From: DATARH01 sp963773625
Lineage (GTDB): Bacteria > Pseudomonadota > Alphaproteobacteria > ATCC43930 > CGMCC-115725
Direction: 5' to 3'
Length of the DNA stretch: 64,000 nt
Assembly (NCBI GenBank): GCA_963773625.1
Contig: CAVZCJ010000002.1
Location: forward strand, 1-64,000
Part shown: in pieces, positions 55,563 to 63,999 of the stretch
Layout: each line of letters opens with the position of its first letter
How positions within the stretch are numbered: the stretch's first letter is position 1
The notes under the pieces: model-generated
Told to the model about the DNA's origin: nothing
What the model saw: the letters and a program-made list of their open reading frames with translations, nothing else
The model's database searches: none
Translations under genes and position numbers: made by a program

Positions 55563-56705
55563 CTAGCGACGCCGAGCTCGACGGCCGCCGCTAGGGGAGG
55601 GACGTGTCGGCGGCTGTGGCGATGCTGCCTCGGCCGCTGGCAACTCGGTCCATTCGCGCCATAGCGCCATCAGCGCGGCCATCGTCGCCGGGCCGAGGAA
55701 CAGGCCGATAATTCCGAGTGTCTCAAGGCCGCCGAGCAATCCGAGCAAGACCCATATAAATGGCAGCCTCGCCGATCCGCCGATCAAAACTGGCCGCACG
55801 AAATGGTCGGCGATGAAGACGACGATACTGCCCGCGACGAAGATGACGATCGCCGCCAGCATCTTGCCCACCGACACCATGTACAGCGATGCAATCGTAT
55901 AGATGAGCGGCGCGCCGAACGGGATTACCGCCAGCACGCCGGTCACCGCCCCAACCGAGGCAGGGTACGGCAGCCCGACAGCAATGTAGACGATCCCCAG
56001 CACCACACCTTCGGCAAGCCCGACAAGCACCAGCCCAACCACGGTCCCATGTACGGCCGCGATCATGTGGGCGCCGATTTGTTCTCCGCGTACCCCGATG
56101 ACACGGTCGCTGAGGTCGCGCAATTGCTTGGCGAGCGTGCTGCCGTCGCGAAACAGGAAAAACAGCCCCAAGAGCGTGAACAAGAACGTCACGAAGCGAT
56201 GAATGACTTCGCCGGTGTGTTCGCGCGCCGACTGCGCGGCGAATTGGTTGACCCGTCCGAACAGCTCTTGCGCCATGGTTGGGTCAGCAAGATTGGTGTG
56301 CCACCACTCGGCGATAGACGAGCCGACGATCGGCAGATCGGCGATGACGCTTGGAACTTCGATGCCCTGATGTCGCGCGGCGGCGATCATCGGGAAAATC
56401 AGCCGCATCTCATGGGCGATGGCGAGGCCCAGCAGGATTATTGGCGCCGCGAAAACCACTGCGACTATGATTGTGACCAGCAGGGGAACCGCGACTCGGC
56501 CGCTCGGCCAGGAAACAGGTGTTGGATTCGGACGTAAAGCGGCCACAGGGCGATCGACAGCACCACTGCCCAAGCGAGCGCGGGAAGGAAGTCGTGCAGG
56601 ATCCACAACCCGGCGAGCACAAACCCGGTCGCCAGCACCAGCCGCGCTCGAAGTTGCGATGTCGATGGTGGTGGCGGGGCAGGATCGGAAGACTGTCGCC
56701 GTCAT
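55563..56705 (-). CDS. AI-2E family transporter (UPF0118; N-terminal frameshifts)
   Basis: Membrane protein of about 380 residues in the AI-2 exporter superfamily, with seven to eight helices. Visible family segments are FLFTLLGLFFLFRDG, GIVYIAVGLPYPASVGAVTGVLAVIPFGAPLI and FVRPVLIGGSARLPFIWVLLGLLGG. In the first 80 codons a different frame gives the proper N-terminal helix (ATGFVLAGLWILHDFLPALA), so two compensating indels lie near 56690 and 56475. Substrate is unknown: autoinducer-2 is exported by some members, Na+/H+ exchanged by others. Confidence 0.87.
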   Translation of the reverse strand: MTATVFRSCPATTIDIATSSAAGAGDRVCARRVVDPARLPSRARLGSGAVDRPVAALRPNPTPVSWPSGRVAVPLLVTIIVAVVFAAPIILLGLAIAHEMRLIFPMIAAARHQGIEVPSVIADLPIVGSSIAEWWHTNLADPTMAQELFGRVNQFAAQSAREHTGEVIHRFVTFLFTLLGLFFLFRDGSTLAKQLRDLSDRVIGVRGEQIGAHMIAAVHGTVVGLVLVGLAEGVVLGIVYIAVGLPYPASVGAVTGVLAVIPFGAPLIYTIASLYMVSVGKMLAAIVIFVAGSIVVFIADHFVRPVLIGGSARLPFIWVLLGLLGGLETLGIIGLFLGPATMAALMALWREWTELPAAEAASPQPPTRPSPSGGRRARRR

Positions 56706-56944
56706 TGTTCCTCGCGCGTCTTCGGGTCAATCTAGCGAAGCTGCCGGTGCGACCGCATCCTTTCGAGCGAAATCATCGGTGCGCGTTGGTGCTTGCTTAG
56801 TCCTCGCGCGCGCCGCATTCGCCCGGTCTTGCTCGGTATGGCCGTCGGGAATAGGCTGGCAACTGTCGGTTCCGCTCGATCCCGGGCAGAGCGGGTGAAC
56901 GTTTCGGCGTGATTGCGCCGGCGGTAAATGATGGAGCGAAGGCA

Positions 56945-57448
56945 ATGGCATACAGTCTTGAGGAGATGTCGGGCGAAATGCACCGAATCATCGCGGCCGA
57001 TCCAGGTCCGGAAGGTCGAAAGAAGGTTTGCGCGTTGGTGCAAAAGGCATGCTCGGACAATGACTTTGTCACCAAATACCTGCCGGCCGACGGTCCGGAA
57101 CGTAAGATCCTCTACGAGGATCCCGAGTTCGGTTTCTGCATTCTCGCGCACGTTTATCACGGCGCCAAAGAGAGCGCGCCTCACGATCACGGCCCGACCT
57201 GGGCGATCTACGGCCAAGCGGTTGGCGAAACGGTGATGAGCGATTGGGATAAGATCGCCCCAGCGAGCGAGAGTGAGCCTGGCAAGGTTCGTTTGCGTCG
57301 TGAATACACGCTGACCCCGGGTATGGCCTATGTCTACAACGAAGGCGATCTGCATTCGCCGCGCCGCGCCGATTCGACTCGGCTGATTCGTATTGAAGGG
57401 CGCGACGTTACAAAAATCCGGCGATTCGCCTACGAGCGCGCCGCTTAG
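56945..57448 (+). CDS. Cysteine-dioxygenase-like cupin
   Basis: A 167-residue cupin. The metal motif PHDHGPTWAIYG gives two His of the 3-His iron site, and YNEGDLHSPRR gives the third. The fold and the N-terminal helix (LEEMSGEMHRIIAADPGPEGRKKV) resemble bacterial thiol dioxygenases and related double-stranded beta-helix enzymes. Whether Cys, mercaptopropionate or another thiol is the substrate cannot be told. ATG 56945 is preferred over GTG 56909 because of GGAGCGAAGG. Confidence 0.75.
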   Translation: MAYSLEEMSGEMHRIIAADPGPEGRKKVCALVQKACSDNDFVTKYLPADGPERKILYEDPEFGFCILAHVYHGAKESAPHDHGPTWAIYGQAVGETVMSDWDKIAPASESEPGKVRLRREYTLTPGMAYVYNEGDLHSPRRADSTRLIRIEGRDVTKIRRFAYERAA

Positions 57449-57461
57449 CGAGGAAGATCGC

Positions 57462-57481
57462 GGGCGGCGGAAACGCCGCCC
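57462..57481 (+). terminator. GAAA-tetraloop hairpin after the cupin gene
   Basis: Perfect 8-bp stem GGGCGGCG / CGCCGCCC closed by a GAAA tetraloop, 13 bases after the cupin stop. It is very stable. No T-run follows, but position and shape make it the likely 3' end of the transcript. Confidence 0.55.
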
Positions 57482-57590
57482 CTGCCTCGCGAGTTTCCGC
57501 TCGCTGGGCTGGTCATAGAACCGCGGACTCGGCGGTCGTAAGAACATCCGGCGCTCGTCGATTTTTTCTAGGACGCTGGACGCACGAAAT

Positions 57591-57617
57591 CGAAGGCATC
57601 CCGGGGGGATGCCTTCG
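57591..57617. terminator. Hairpin between convergent cupin and OmpA genes
   Basis: Perfect 11-bp stem CGAAGGCATCC / GGATGCCTTCG with a 5-base CGGGG loop, about 50 bases downstream of the OmpA-like gene on its strand. It could end transcripts from either side. T-richness on either flank is weak (TCTCGTTTGTCG on the plus side). Confidence 0.5.
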
Positions 57618-57665
57618 TCTCGTTTGTCGTGAGCAGGCGGCGGCCGAAGCCGCCGCCAATCCGAC

Positions 57666-58094
57666 TTAGCCTTCGACCACCGTGACACGACGGTTGCGCG
57701 GCTCACGCACGCCATCGGGCGTCGGCACGGCAAGATCGTTCTCGCCACGGCCGGAAACGGCCATCGCTGCCCACGGCACGCCCATGCGGGCGAGGATGTG
57801 GCGAACGTTCATCGCGCGGCGAACCGACAAGCGCTGATTGTAGCGCACCGAGCCGGAGGTATCGGTATAGCCAGTAATCTGCACGGTGACGACACCGCCA
57901 GCTTTGAAGGTGTCCGCGGCCTGCTTCAGGATCGCTATACCCTGCGGGCCGACCCAGGACCGGTTCCAAGCAAAGTAAACGGTGAAGACCTTGGCCGCCG
58001 GTGGGGGCGGCGGGGGCGGCGGCGGCGCGGGCGCCGGCACCGGCGCGCATGCCGCCATGATCAGGAGCGAACAGAGGGCCAGGGCACGCTTCAT
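57666..58094 (-). CDS. OmpA-family peptidoglycan-binding lipoprotein
   Basis: A 142-residue lipoprotein. The signal MKRALALCSLLIMAAC ends in the lipobox Cys. A Pro-rich linker follows (PAPPPPPPPPP), then an OmpA C-like domain with YFAWNRSWV, GYTDTSGSVRYNQRLSVRRAMNV and GRGENDLAVPTPDG, the peptidoglycan-binding Asp and Arg positions. It should tie the outer membrane to the wall. GGAGGAACCCG precedes ATG 58094. The leader is shared with the small lipoprotein at 33979. Confidence 0.88.
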   Translation of the reverse strand: MKRALALCSLLIMAACAPVPAPAPPPPPPPPPAAKVFTVYFAWNRSWVGPQGIAILKQAADTFKAGGVVTVQITGYTDTSGSVRYNQRLSVRRAMNVRHILARMGVPWAAMAVSGRGENDLAVPTPDGVREPRNRRVTVVEG

Positions 58095-58259
58095 CGGGTT
58101 CCTCCGATAGTTGAGAAGACACACCATATAATAAATCCTCGAATTATACTACTGGAAAGCGTGATTGGTTCAACCAGCCCTTCAATTCACTTCAACCGTC
58201 ACGCTCGCCCGACCGCGCGCCGCATCAACATCGAGCTGATCGCCCGCTAGTAGAACGCC

Positions 58260-59666
58260 TTATAAGGCATTTGCGCGGACTATGCGAGCAAACCAATCGT
58301 AAGAAGCCTTTGGCACCCGCTTCAGAGTGACGCGGTCAACCGCGGCGAGGCCAAATTTCGCCGCGTAACCGTGCGACCACTCGAAATTATCCATGATCGT
58401 CCAGACGAAATAACCGCCAAGATTTGCGCCTTTTTCGATGGCGTGGTGGGCGGCGGCGATATGCGCGCTCAGGTAGCTCATCCGCTCGGCGTCCTCGATA
58501 TGGCCGGCGGCATCTGGCCTCTCGCGGAAATAGGCGCCGTTCTCGGTGATATAGACACGGGGATTGCCATAATGATCGCGCAGATCCGCGAGTACCTCGA
58601 CGAGACCGCCGGGATCGACGGGCCAGCCCATGCCGGTCAGCGGCATGTTCGGCGGATTCGCTCCCCAATTGGTGCCGACAAGCCCATTCGGGTCGGCCCG
58701 CTGATACATCGGCGAGTAGTAATTGACGCCGAGGAAGTCGACCTTCCGCTCGATTTCCAGGAGGTCATCCTTCTGCACCAGCTTGGCGAGATAAGGCTCT
58801 AGCAGCGTCGGGTAGCGGCCGTGAAAGAGCGGATCCAGAAAGCTGCGATTCCACAGCGCATCCCACATCGCGGCGGCGCCGCGGTCGGCGGTCGCGGTGC
58901 TCGCTGGCCGCACCGGCTGCAGGCTGAACACCGTTCCGATGTTGCGCACCGGGCCAAACGACTGCACCAGCAGCGCGGTCATGCCGCGCGCCTGGGCGAG
59001 GTTCTGGTGGTGGATCGCGGCGAACATCTTGTCCCGGCTCTTGAAGCCCGGCGCGTGTTCGCCGATCCCGTGCCCCATCACCGCATGAACCTGTGGCTCG
59101 TTGAAGAGCGCCCAGTGGGAAACCCGGTCGGCGAGCTTGCGGGCGACCGTCACCGCGTACTCGGCGAACCAGTTGACGATGTCGCGATTTGCCCAGCCAC
59201 CTCGGTCCTGCAGTGCCTGCGGCAGATCCCAATGAAACAGACAGGCCCAGGGCGAGATGCCGGCGTCCAACGCGGCGTCGACGAGGCGACTGTAATAATC
59301 CAGTCCGCGCTGGTCGGGCTTGCCGGTACCATCGGGTAGCACCCGAGGCCAGCAGATCGAAAAGCGGTATGCCTTTAGCCCGGCCCGAGCGATGAGCGCG
59401 ATATCCTCGGGATAGCGGCGGTAGCTGTCGCAGGCGAGCTCGGGCGTGCTGCCATCGCCGATCGCCCCGGGCTTGCGGGCGAAGGTGTCCCAGATGCTAT
59501 CGGCCGTGCGATCGCCGCGCCCCTCGATCTGGCAGGACGAGGTCGCGGTACCCCAGACGAAGTCGGGCGGGAAGCGCAACGTCTCGGCGTCGGCCGACGC
59601 GGGCTTGAGAAGTCTCCCCGCGAGGGCTCCTGCGGCGGTTGCCTTCAACAGATCGCGGCGCTGCAC
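58260..59666 (-). CDS. GH1 beta-glucosidase with twin-arginine-like leader
   Basis: A 468-residue glycoside hydrolase family 1 enzyme. The acid/base Glu is in WALFNEPQVHA and the nucleophile in VYITENGAYF. LRFPPDFVWGTATSSCQIEG and DNFEWSHGYAAKFGL are family signatures. The N-terminus MQRRDLLKATAAGALAG looks like a Tat/Sec leader, so it is likely periplasmic, which is uncommon for GH1. It lies 9 bases after the SMP-30 gene, suggesting a sugar-processing pair. Confidence 0.92.
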   Translation of the reverse strand: MQRRDLLKATAAGALAGRLLKPASADAETLRFPPDFVWGTATSSCQIEGRGDRTADSIWDTFARKPGAIGDGSTPELACDSYRRYPEDIALIARAGLKAYRFSICWPRVLPDGTGKPDQRGLDYYSRLVDAALDAGISPWACLFHWDLPQALQDRGGWANRDIVNWFAEYAVTVARKLADRVSHWALFNEPQVHAVMGHGIGEHAPGFKSRDKMFAAIHHQNLAQARGMTALLVQSFGPVRNIGTVFSLQPVRPASTATADRGAAAMWDALWNRSFLDPLFHGRYPTLLEPYLAKLVQKDDLLEIERKVDFLGVNYYSPMYQRADPNGLVGTNWGANPPNMPLTGMGWPVDPGGLVEVLADLRDHYGNPRVYITENGAYFRERPDAAGHIEDAERMSYLSAHIAAAHHAIEKGANLGGYFVWTIMDNFEWSHGYAAKFGLAAVDRVTLKRVPKASYDWFARIVRANAL

Positions 59667-59675
59667 GACGCCGGC

Positions 59676-60632
59676 TCAGCCGCCGACCGCGCCCTCGGTA
59701 CCGACATAGACCGCGTAGAGCGAATGGCTCGCGGCCATGAACAAGCGGTTACGCTTGGTGCCGCCGAAGCAGAGGTTGGCGGCGCGCTCGGGTAGGCGGA
59801 TCTGGCCGATCATCGCGCCGTCGGGCGCGAATACCGCGACCCCGTTCAGTTCCTCGCTCATTCCCCAGCCGCACCAGAGATTGCCATGCACGTCGCAGCG
59901 GAAGCCGTCAGGCGTGCCTTTGCCGAGATCGGCGAAATCGCGGCTGTTGGTCAGGCGATCGCCGTCGCCGACGACGTCGAAAACGCGGATCGCTCGTTGC
60001 GGTTGGGCGCGGGACTCAACCACATACAGGCGCGACTCATCGGGCGAGAAGCAAAGCCCGTTTGGGCCGCGAATATCGTCGGCGACGATCGTCACCCGGC
60101 CGGTGCGGCCGTCGATCCTGTATACACGCGTGACCGGGAGCTCCGGCTCGGCGCGATCGCCCTCATACTCGCCGCCGATGCCGAAGGGGGGGTCGGTGAA
60201 CCACACGGAACCGTCCGATTTGACGACGACATCGTTGGGGGAATTGAGCGGTTTGCCCTCGTAGCGGTTGCACAGGACCGTGATTGTCCCGTCATGCTCG
60301 GTGCGGGTCACCTGACGGCCGCCATGCTCGCAGGTGATGAGCCGGCCCTGGCGGTCGCGGGTGTTGCCGTTGGCATTATTGGATGGCTTGCGAAAGACGC
60401 TGACCACGCCGGTTTCCTCTTCCCATTTGAGGATTCGGTTATTTGGGATGTCGCTCCACAGCAGGAAACGCCCGTCGCCGAACCACACCGGCCCTTCGCT
60501 CCAGCGGCAACCGGTATAGAGGCGCTCGACCGATGCGTTGAACGGCGGCCGGATCGATTCGAAGCGTGGGTCGAGAGTGATGATCGCGGGATCGGGATAG
60601 AGAAGGGAAGGCTGCCAGCCGGTTTCGCTCAT
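59676..60632 (-). CDS. SMP-30/gluconolactonase family protein
   Basis: A 318-residue six-bladed propeller lactonase. WSEGPVWFGDGRFLLWSDIPNNRI (metal Glu), NGNTRDRQGRLITCEHGGRQVTR, NSPNDVVVKSDGSVWFTDPPFGIGGEYEG and GPNGLCFSPDESRLYV are typical, and KGTPDGFRCDVHGNLW gives the metal Asp. It probably opens gluconolactone or a related sugar lactone, which fits with the GH1 enzyme next to it (oxidised sugar after glucoside cleavage). The frame is intact. Confidence 0.9.
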   Translation of the reverse strand: MSETGWQPSLLYPDPAIITLDPRFESIRPPFNASVERLYTGCRWSEGPVWFGDGRFLLWSDIPNNRILKWEEETGVVSVFRKPSNNANGNTRDRQGRLITCEHGGRQVTRTEHDGTITVLCNRYEGKPLNSPNDVVVKSDGSVWFTDPPFGIGGEYEGDRAEPELPVTRVYRIDGRTGRVTIVADDIRGPNGLCFSPDESRLYVVESRAQPQRAIRVFDVVGDGDRLTNSRDFADLGKGTPDGFRCDVHGNLWCGWGMSEELNGVAVFAPDGAMIGQIRLPERAANLCFGGTKRNRLFMAASHSLYAVYVGTEGAVGG

Positions 60633-60747
60633 CGTATGTGCCCCTGCTCGTTACGCGCTTGGCGCGAGCATGGAGCGTTTCGCGCAAGGCCTCAAGGTCT
60701 GGCGCGGCGAATACAGCGGCAGGATATTGGTTCCGCGCGAACGCGCC

Positions 60748-60906
60748 CTACATGGCGTTGGCGACGTTTTGAAAAGCCGAACTGACGGAACTGCCGACCG
60801 TGACAAGCACCGAGAACGCGGCGATGGAAATGAAGAATGCAACCATCGCGTACTCGATCGCGGTCGCGCCCTTCTCGCCCAGCCGTTCCTTGAGAAGCGT
60901 GCCCAT
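60748..60906 (-). CDS. Flp/Fap-type pilin
   Basis: A 52-residue Flp pilin precursor. The prepilin cleavage context is EKGATAIEYAMVAFFISIAAF, with the Glu-Tyr of mature Flp and a hydrophobic helix. No tad/cpa assembly genes lie in the window, so it is a lone pilin gene here. ATG 60906 has GGCGGAAAA upstream. Confidence 0.88.
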   Translation of the reverse strand: MGTLLKERLGEKGATAIEYAMVAFFISIAAFSVLVTVGSSVSSAFQNVANAM

Positions 60907-61034
60907 GAATTTTCCGCCCCGGCACTGCCAGTAACGGTTGATAATGTGGAGGGCGCTGGTTGACGATTTATGAAGAAATACCAGGCACGAGCCCCGGAAT
61001 GGTCGCCTGAGAGGGATAAAGTGAGGAATTTTGC

Positions 61035-61859
61035 ATGACAGGGACAGTTTTGATGAGCGCGATCGCCTCGCACTCACCACGGATTGGCATCGAGGCCCAG
61101 GCGCCAGATTTTCTGCGCGGCGTCATCGCCGGCGAATACGCGATGGGGCGGGCGATCCATTCGCTCGAACCCGATGTGATCGTGCTGCAATCGGCGCATT
61201 GGGTGACGACCTTTACCTGGTACGTCACCTGCCAAGCGCGGCACCGCGGGGTTTGCGTCTCCGACGAGCTTCCCGACCTCATCCCGGGACAACCCTACGA
61301 CCGGCCCGGCGATCCCGAATTCGGCGCTGCGCTCGTCGAGGCAATCAAGGCCAAGGGCCTGCTGGCTGGGCGCAACGACACGACGCATTATAAGTGGGAC
61401 TACGGTACCTACGTCCCGCTGCAGTATCTCGATCCCCGGCAGCAAATACCGGTGGTGACGATGGGTACCTGCATCCTCGCCGATCTCGACGAATGCTACC
61501 GCGTCGGCACCGCCATCCGCGACGCGGCCGTCAACTCAGGCAAGCGGGTAGTCTTCGTCGCCAGCTCGGCGCTCTCGCACCGGCTGGTGCGCAATCCAGC
61601 GAGTTGGCCCACCGCAGAGGACCAAGCGCTCGACCGCGAGTTCCTCAGGCTGCTCCGCGACGGCCGCACCGGCGAGGCTCGGCAGTTCCTCGATGGCTTC
61701 GCCAAGCAAGCGCAGGTCGAGATGGGCGGACGGAATATCGCGACGATGCTTGGCGTGCTTGATGGCACCGCGGCGGGCCGGCAAAGCGGTGTTGAATATG
61801 GCGAGTATGGTCCGTCCTCGGGAGCCGGCCACACCAATTTCGCTATCCGTATTCAGTAA
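61035..61859 (+). CDS. LigB/DODA-type extradiol dioxygenase-like protein
   Basis: A 274-residue protein of the class III extradiol ring-cleavage dioxygenase (LigB) superfamily. Candidate iron ligands are H13 in IASHSPRIG, His in LQSAHWVT and the active-site His in SSALSHRLV. The centre carries PVVTMGTC and the C-terminal GRNIATMLGVLDG fits LigB. It may open a catechol-type ring. No partner alpha subunit is seen, so the single-chain type is likely. The frame is intact. Confidence 0.83.
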   Translation: MTGTVLMSAIASHSPRIGIEAQAPDFLRGVIAGEYAMGRAIHSLEPDVIVLQSAHWVTTFTWYVTCQARHRGVCVSDELPDLIPGQPYDRPGDPEFGAALVEAIKAKGLLAGRNDTTHYKWDYGTYVPLQYLDPRQQIPVVTMGTCILADLDECYRVGTAIRDAAVNSGKRVVFVASSALSHRLVRNPASWPTAEDQALDREFLRLLRDGRTGEARQFLDGFAKQAQVEMGGRNIATMLGVLDGTAAGRQSGVEYGEYGPSSGAGHTNFAIRIQ

Positions 61860-61898
61860 AGCGACATCGGCGCAAAATGCATCAGCCGCGGCGCCGGG

Positions 61899-62897
61899 TC
61901 ATCGCGAACCCTCGCGGCTGACGATCCGGATTTCGACCGCCTCGAGCGGGTCGTCGCGCAGCGGCGCGAAGCAGACTTCGCCGTTGCGTGCCGCCGGCGC
62001 CGGGCCGCTGGCGAAAAAGGCGCCGCGATAGATAACGTCAAACCGGCCTCGCAGGTGCGGCGCGAGGCGGATCGCAAACCCGGTCAGCGGCAACCCCTGT
62101 CCACGCGTACCGCACAGTCTGCCGTCGGAGACCCACGGCGTCTCGCGCCCGCCCATACTGTACACCTTGTATTCAATCTCACCGCTGGAGATCGCTTCCA
62201 ACGGGCGCACCGCCAGGGCTTCGATTCGCCGCCGGCTGCCGAGCCGCCCGGCCCATCCGCCGGCGGCGAACTGGCAGTCGCCCTCGCGCTCGATGTGAAG
62301 GATGATCGCGGTTCGCAGCGGCGGCGAGCCGGGCGCGGTCGGAACCTGGGCGTCGGCTTCGGCGGGCCGCAACTCGATGTTAGGCGGAAGCGCCGCCGCT
62401 CCGGGTGGGCCATAGCCGGTCACGAGGATATGACCGCCCGTTGCCGACGCGCGGAGTGTCACCGTGCCGCCCGCCGCGTCGATCCAGACCCCGCCGCCGT
62501 GCGCGCCGATCAGTTCGGTGGTCTCCCCCGCGCGGGACGGCGGCACCGCGACGAAGACCGCCGGCAACAACAGCCCACCGACATCCCGCACCGCTCCGCG
62601 CGACGCCGGGATTAACAGTCTGTGCAGTCCAGGTTCGATGGTCAGCAGTCGGGCTTCCGCTACGACGCTGACCGTTCCAGAGCCTTGGGATTTTGCCGGC
62701 GCGGCGCGGTCCGCTCGTGGGTCCTCCCGGCGTACCTCCGTAATCGGGGCACGCCTCTCAGCGGCGTGCTTCTTTTCCGGTCGGGCAGCCGTCTCGCTCT
62801 CGCCCTTCAATGGCGCAGACATGGTTCTCTTCGCCGGGATTACTCGCGCCGGCGCGGCCGGTTCGCGGCGCCTGACTGGATCGTTCTTCGTAGGCAT
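61899..62897 (-). CDS. ChW-repeat protein with long basic N-terminal region
   Basis: A 332-residue protein. The first roughly 80 residues are low-complexity Arg/Ala/Pro/Glu. A middle beta-rich domain follows. Residues about 245-330 carry repeats like the Clostridial hydrophobic W (ChW) type: YKVYSMGGRETPWVSDGRLCGTRGQG, then LTGFAIRLAPHLRGRFDVIYRGAFFASGP. ChW domains are rare outside Gram-positives but do occur in some Rhodospirillales-like genomes. There is no signal peptide. Function is unknown; binding of carbohydrate or surface is a guess. The start is ATG 62897. Confidence 0.72.
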   Translation of the reverse strand: MPTKNDPVRRREPAAPARVIPAKRTMSAPLKGESETAARPEKKHAAERRAPITEVRREDPRADRAAPAKSQGSGTVSVVAEARLLTIEPGLHRLLIPASRGAVRDVGGLLLPAVFVAVPPSRAGETTELIGAHGGGVWIDAAGGTVTLRASATGGHILVTGYGPPGAAALPPNIELRPAEADAQVPTAPGSPPLRTAIILHIEREGDCQFAAGGWAGRLGSRRRIEALAVRPLEAISSGEIEYKVYSMGGRETPWVSDGRLCGTRGQGLPLTGFAIRLAPHLRGRFDVIYRGAFFASGPAPAARNGEVCFAPLRDDPLEAVEIRIVSREGSR

Positions 62898-62977
62898 TAC
62901 TGGACTGCGCTGGCCTTGTCCCGATTTCCCGCGTCGTTCCATTCTGAAACGGGCCGGGCGGGTACCGCAACATGGTT

Positions 62978-63067
62978 TGGCGGATGGGGTGGGATTCGAA
63001 CCCACGAGGAGCTTACACCCCTGCCGGTTTTCAAGACCGGTGCCTTCAACCGCTCGGCCACCCATCC
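62978..63067 (-). tRNA. tRNA-Ser (anticodon TGA)
   Basis: On the minus strand: acceptor stem GGATGGG / CCCATCC, discriminator G, encoded CCA, long variable arm of class II type, T-loop TTCGAAT, and anticodon TGA at 63031-63033 within loop CTTGAAA. Length 90 bases including CCA. It lies 34 bases after tRNA-Lys on the same strand. Confidence 0.96.
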
Positions 63068-63100
63068 GCGCGACGACTATCGTAACCGCACGTGAAGAAT

Positions 63101-63176
<76 letters not shown>

Positions 63177-63234
63177 CACCAGGCGCGAGCGGCGCGGAAT
63201 ATACGGGCAAGCGCCGCCAAGTCAAAGGCTTGGA

Positions 63235-63999
63235 TCAGCGGCCCATCCAGGCCGCGACGCGCTGCACCACATCGGCCTCGATGCCCAGATAGCCGTGCGG
63301 CGACATCGCTTCGCACGGATCGGACTGGAGTTGGTGGCTTTCGACATAGATGATGTCCTTGCGCGGCGCGCGGGCGAGCGCGGCGAGAATTTGAGGCGCG
63401 AAGCCCGGGCCGGCGACCGGGCAGGTGTCGCCGCGGTTCGACACCACCAGCGCCGGCACGGCGATCGCGCCGAGATTGCTATCGAATACGGTTTCGCCCG
63501 AGGCACGGTTTGCCCCTGCCACCGATGAGGTCAGCACCACACCCGCGACCTTGCCCGGCAGGCTCGCCGCCCCGTTGGCGGCGGCGATCGAGCCCATGCT
63601 GGTGCCGACGAGCCAGATCGGTGCGCTCGTCCTGGTGCGGATGAAGTCGACCGCCCGGCCGATTGTCGCCGCATAGGCGGGGGTATGCCGCTGGCCCAAC
63701 AGCGATGACGACGAGGCCAGCGTGGCGAAGGCGAAACCCTGGGCCAACCACAGCGATTGGGTACGCAGCAGGAAATTGCCGCCCAAACGGGTGAATTGGC
63801 CGGCGGGGGTGAAGGCCACGGCGCCATCGCCACCGGCGAAGACGAAGACGACCGCGCGCGGCGTTGCCGGGCCGTTATAGAGCAGCTGCGTGCCGCCGAT
63901 GTCCTGGACGACGGCTTGCGCCATCGCCGGCGCCACGGCGATGGACATGGTCAACACAACAAAAGCGGTGCGGAGGGCGGTGATCGCGGCTTGTCTCAT
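63235..63999 (-). CDS. Secreted alpha/beta hydrolase-fold protein
   Basis: A 254-residue exported protein. The signal peptide is MRQAAITALRTAFVVLTMSIAVAPAMAQ. The hydrolase fold shows VVFVFAGGDGAVAF, nucleophile elbow GTSMGSIAAANGA, acid Asp in VVSNRGDTCPVAG and catalytic His near EAMSPHGYLGIE. All triad residues appear present, with a Cys pair (TCPV ... DPCEAM). Substrate is unknown; an esterase or peptidase-like role is possible. The start codon is the last three bases of the window, so upstream signals are not seen. Confidence 0.8.
   Translation of the reverse strand: MRQAAITALRTAFVVLTMSIAVAPAMAQAVVQDIGGTQLLYNGPATPRAVVFVFAGGDGAVAFTPAGQFTRLGGNFLLRTQSLWLAQGFAFATLASSSSLLGQRHTPAYAATIGRAVDFIRTRTSAPIWLVGTSMGSIAAANGAASLPGKVAGVVLTSSVAGANRASGETVFDSNLGAIAVPALVVSNRGDTCPVAGPGFAPQILAALARAPRKDIIYVESHQLQSDPCEAMSPHGYLGIEADVVQRVAAWMGR

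Noticed and set aside
55385..55594. Plus-strand 69-codon ORF before the AI-2E gene
   Set aside because: It has no ribosome site or recognisable domain, and is fully masked by an equally plausible minus-strand open frame.
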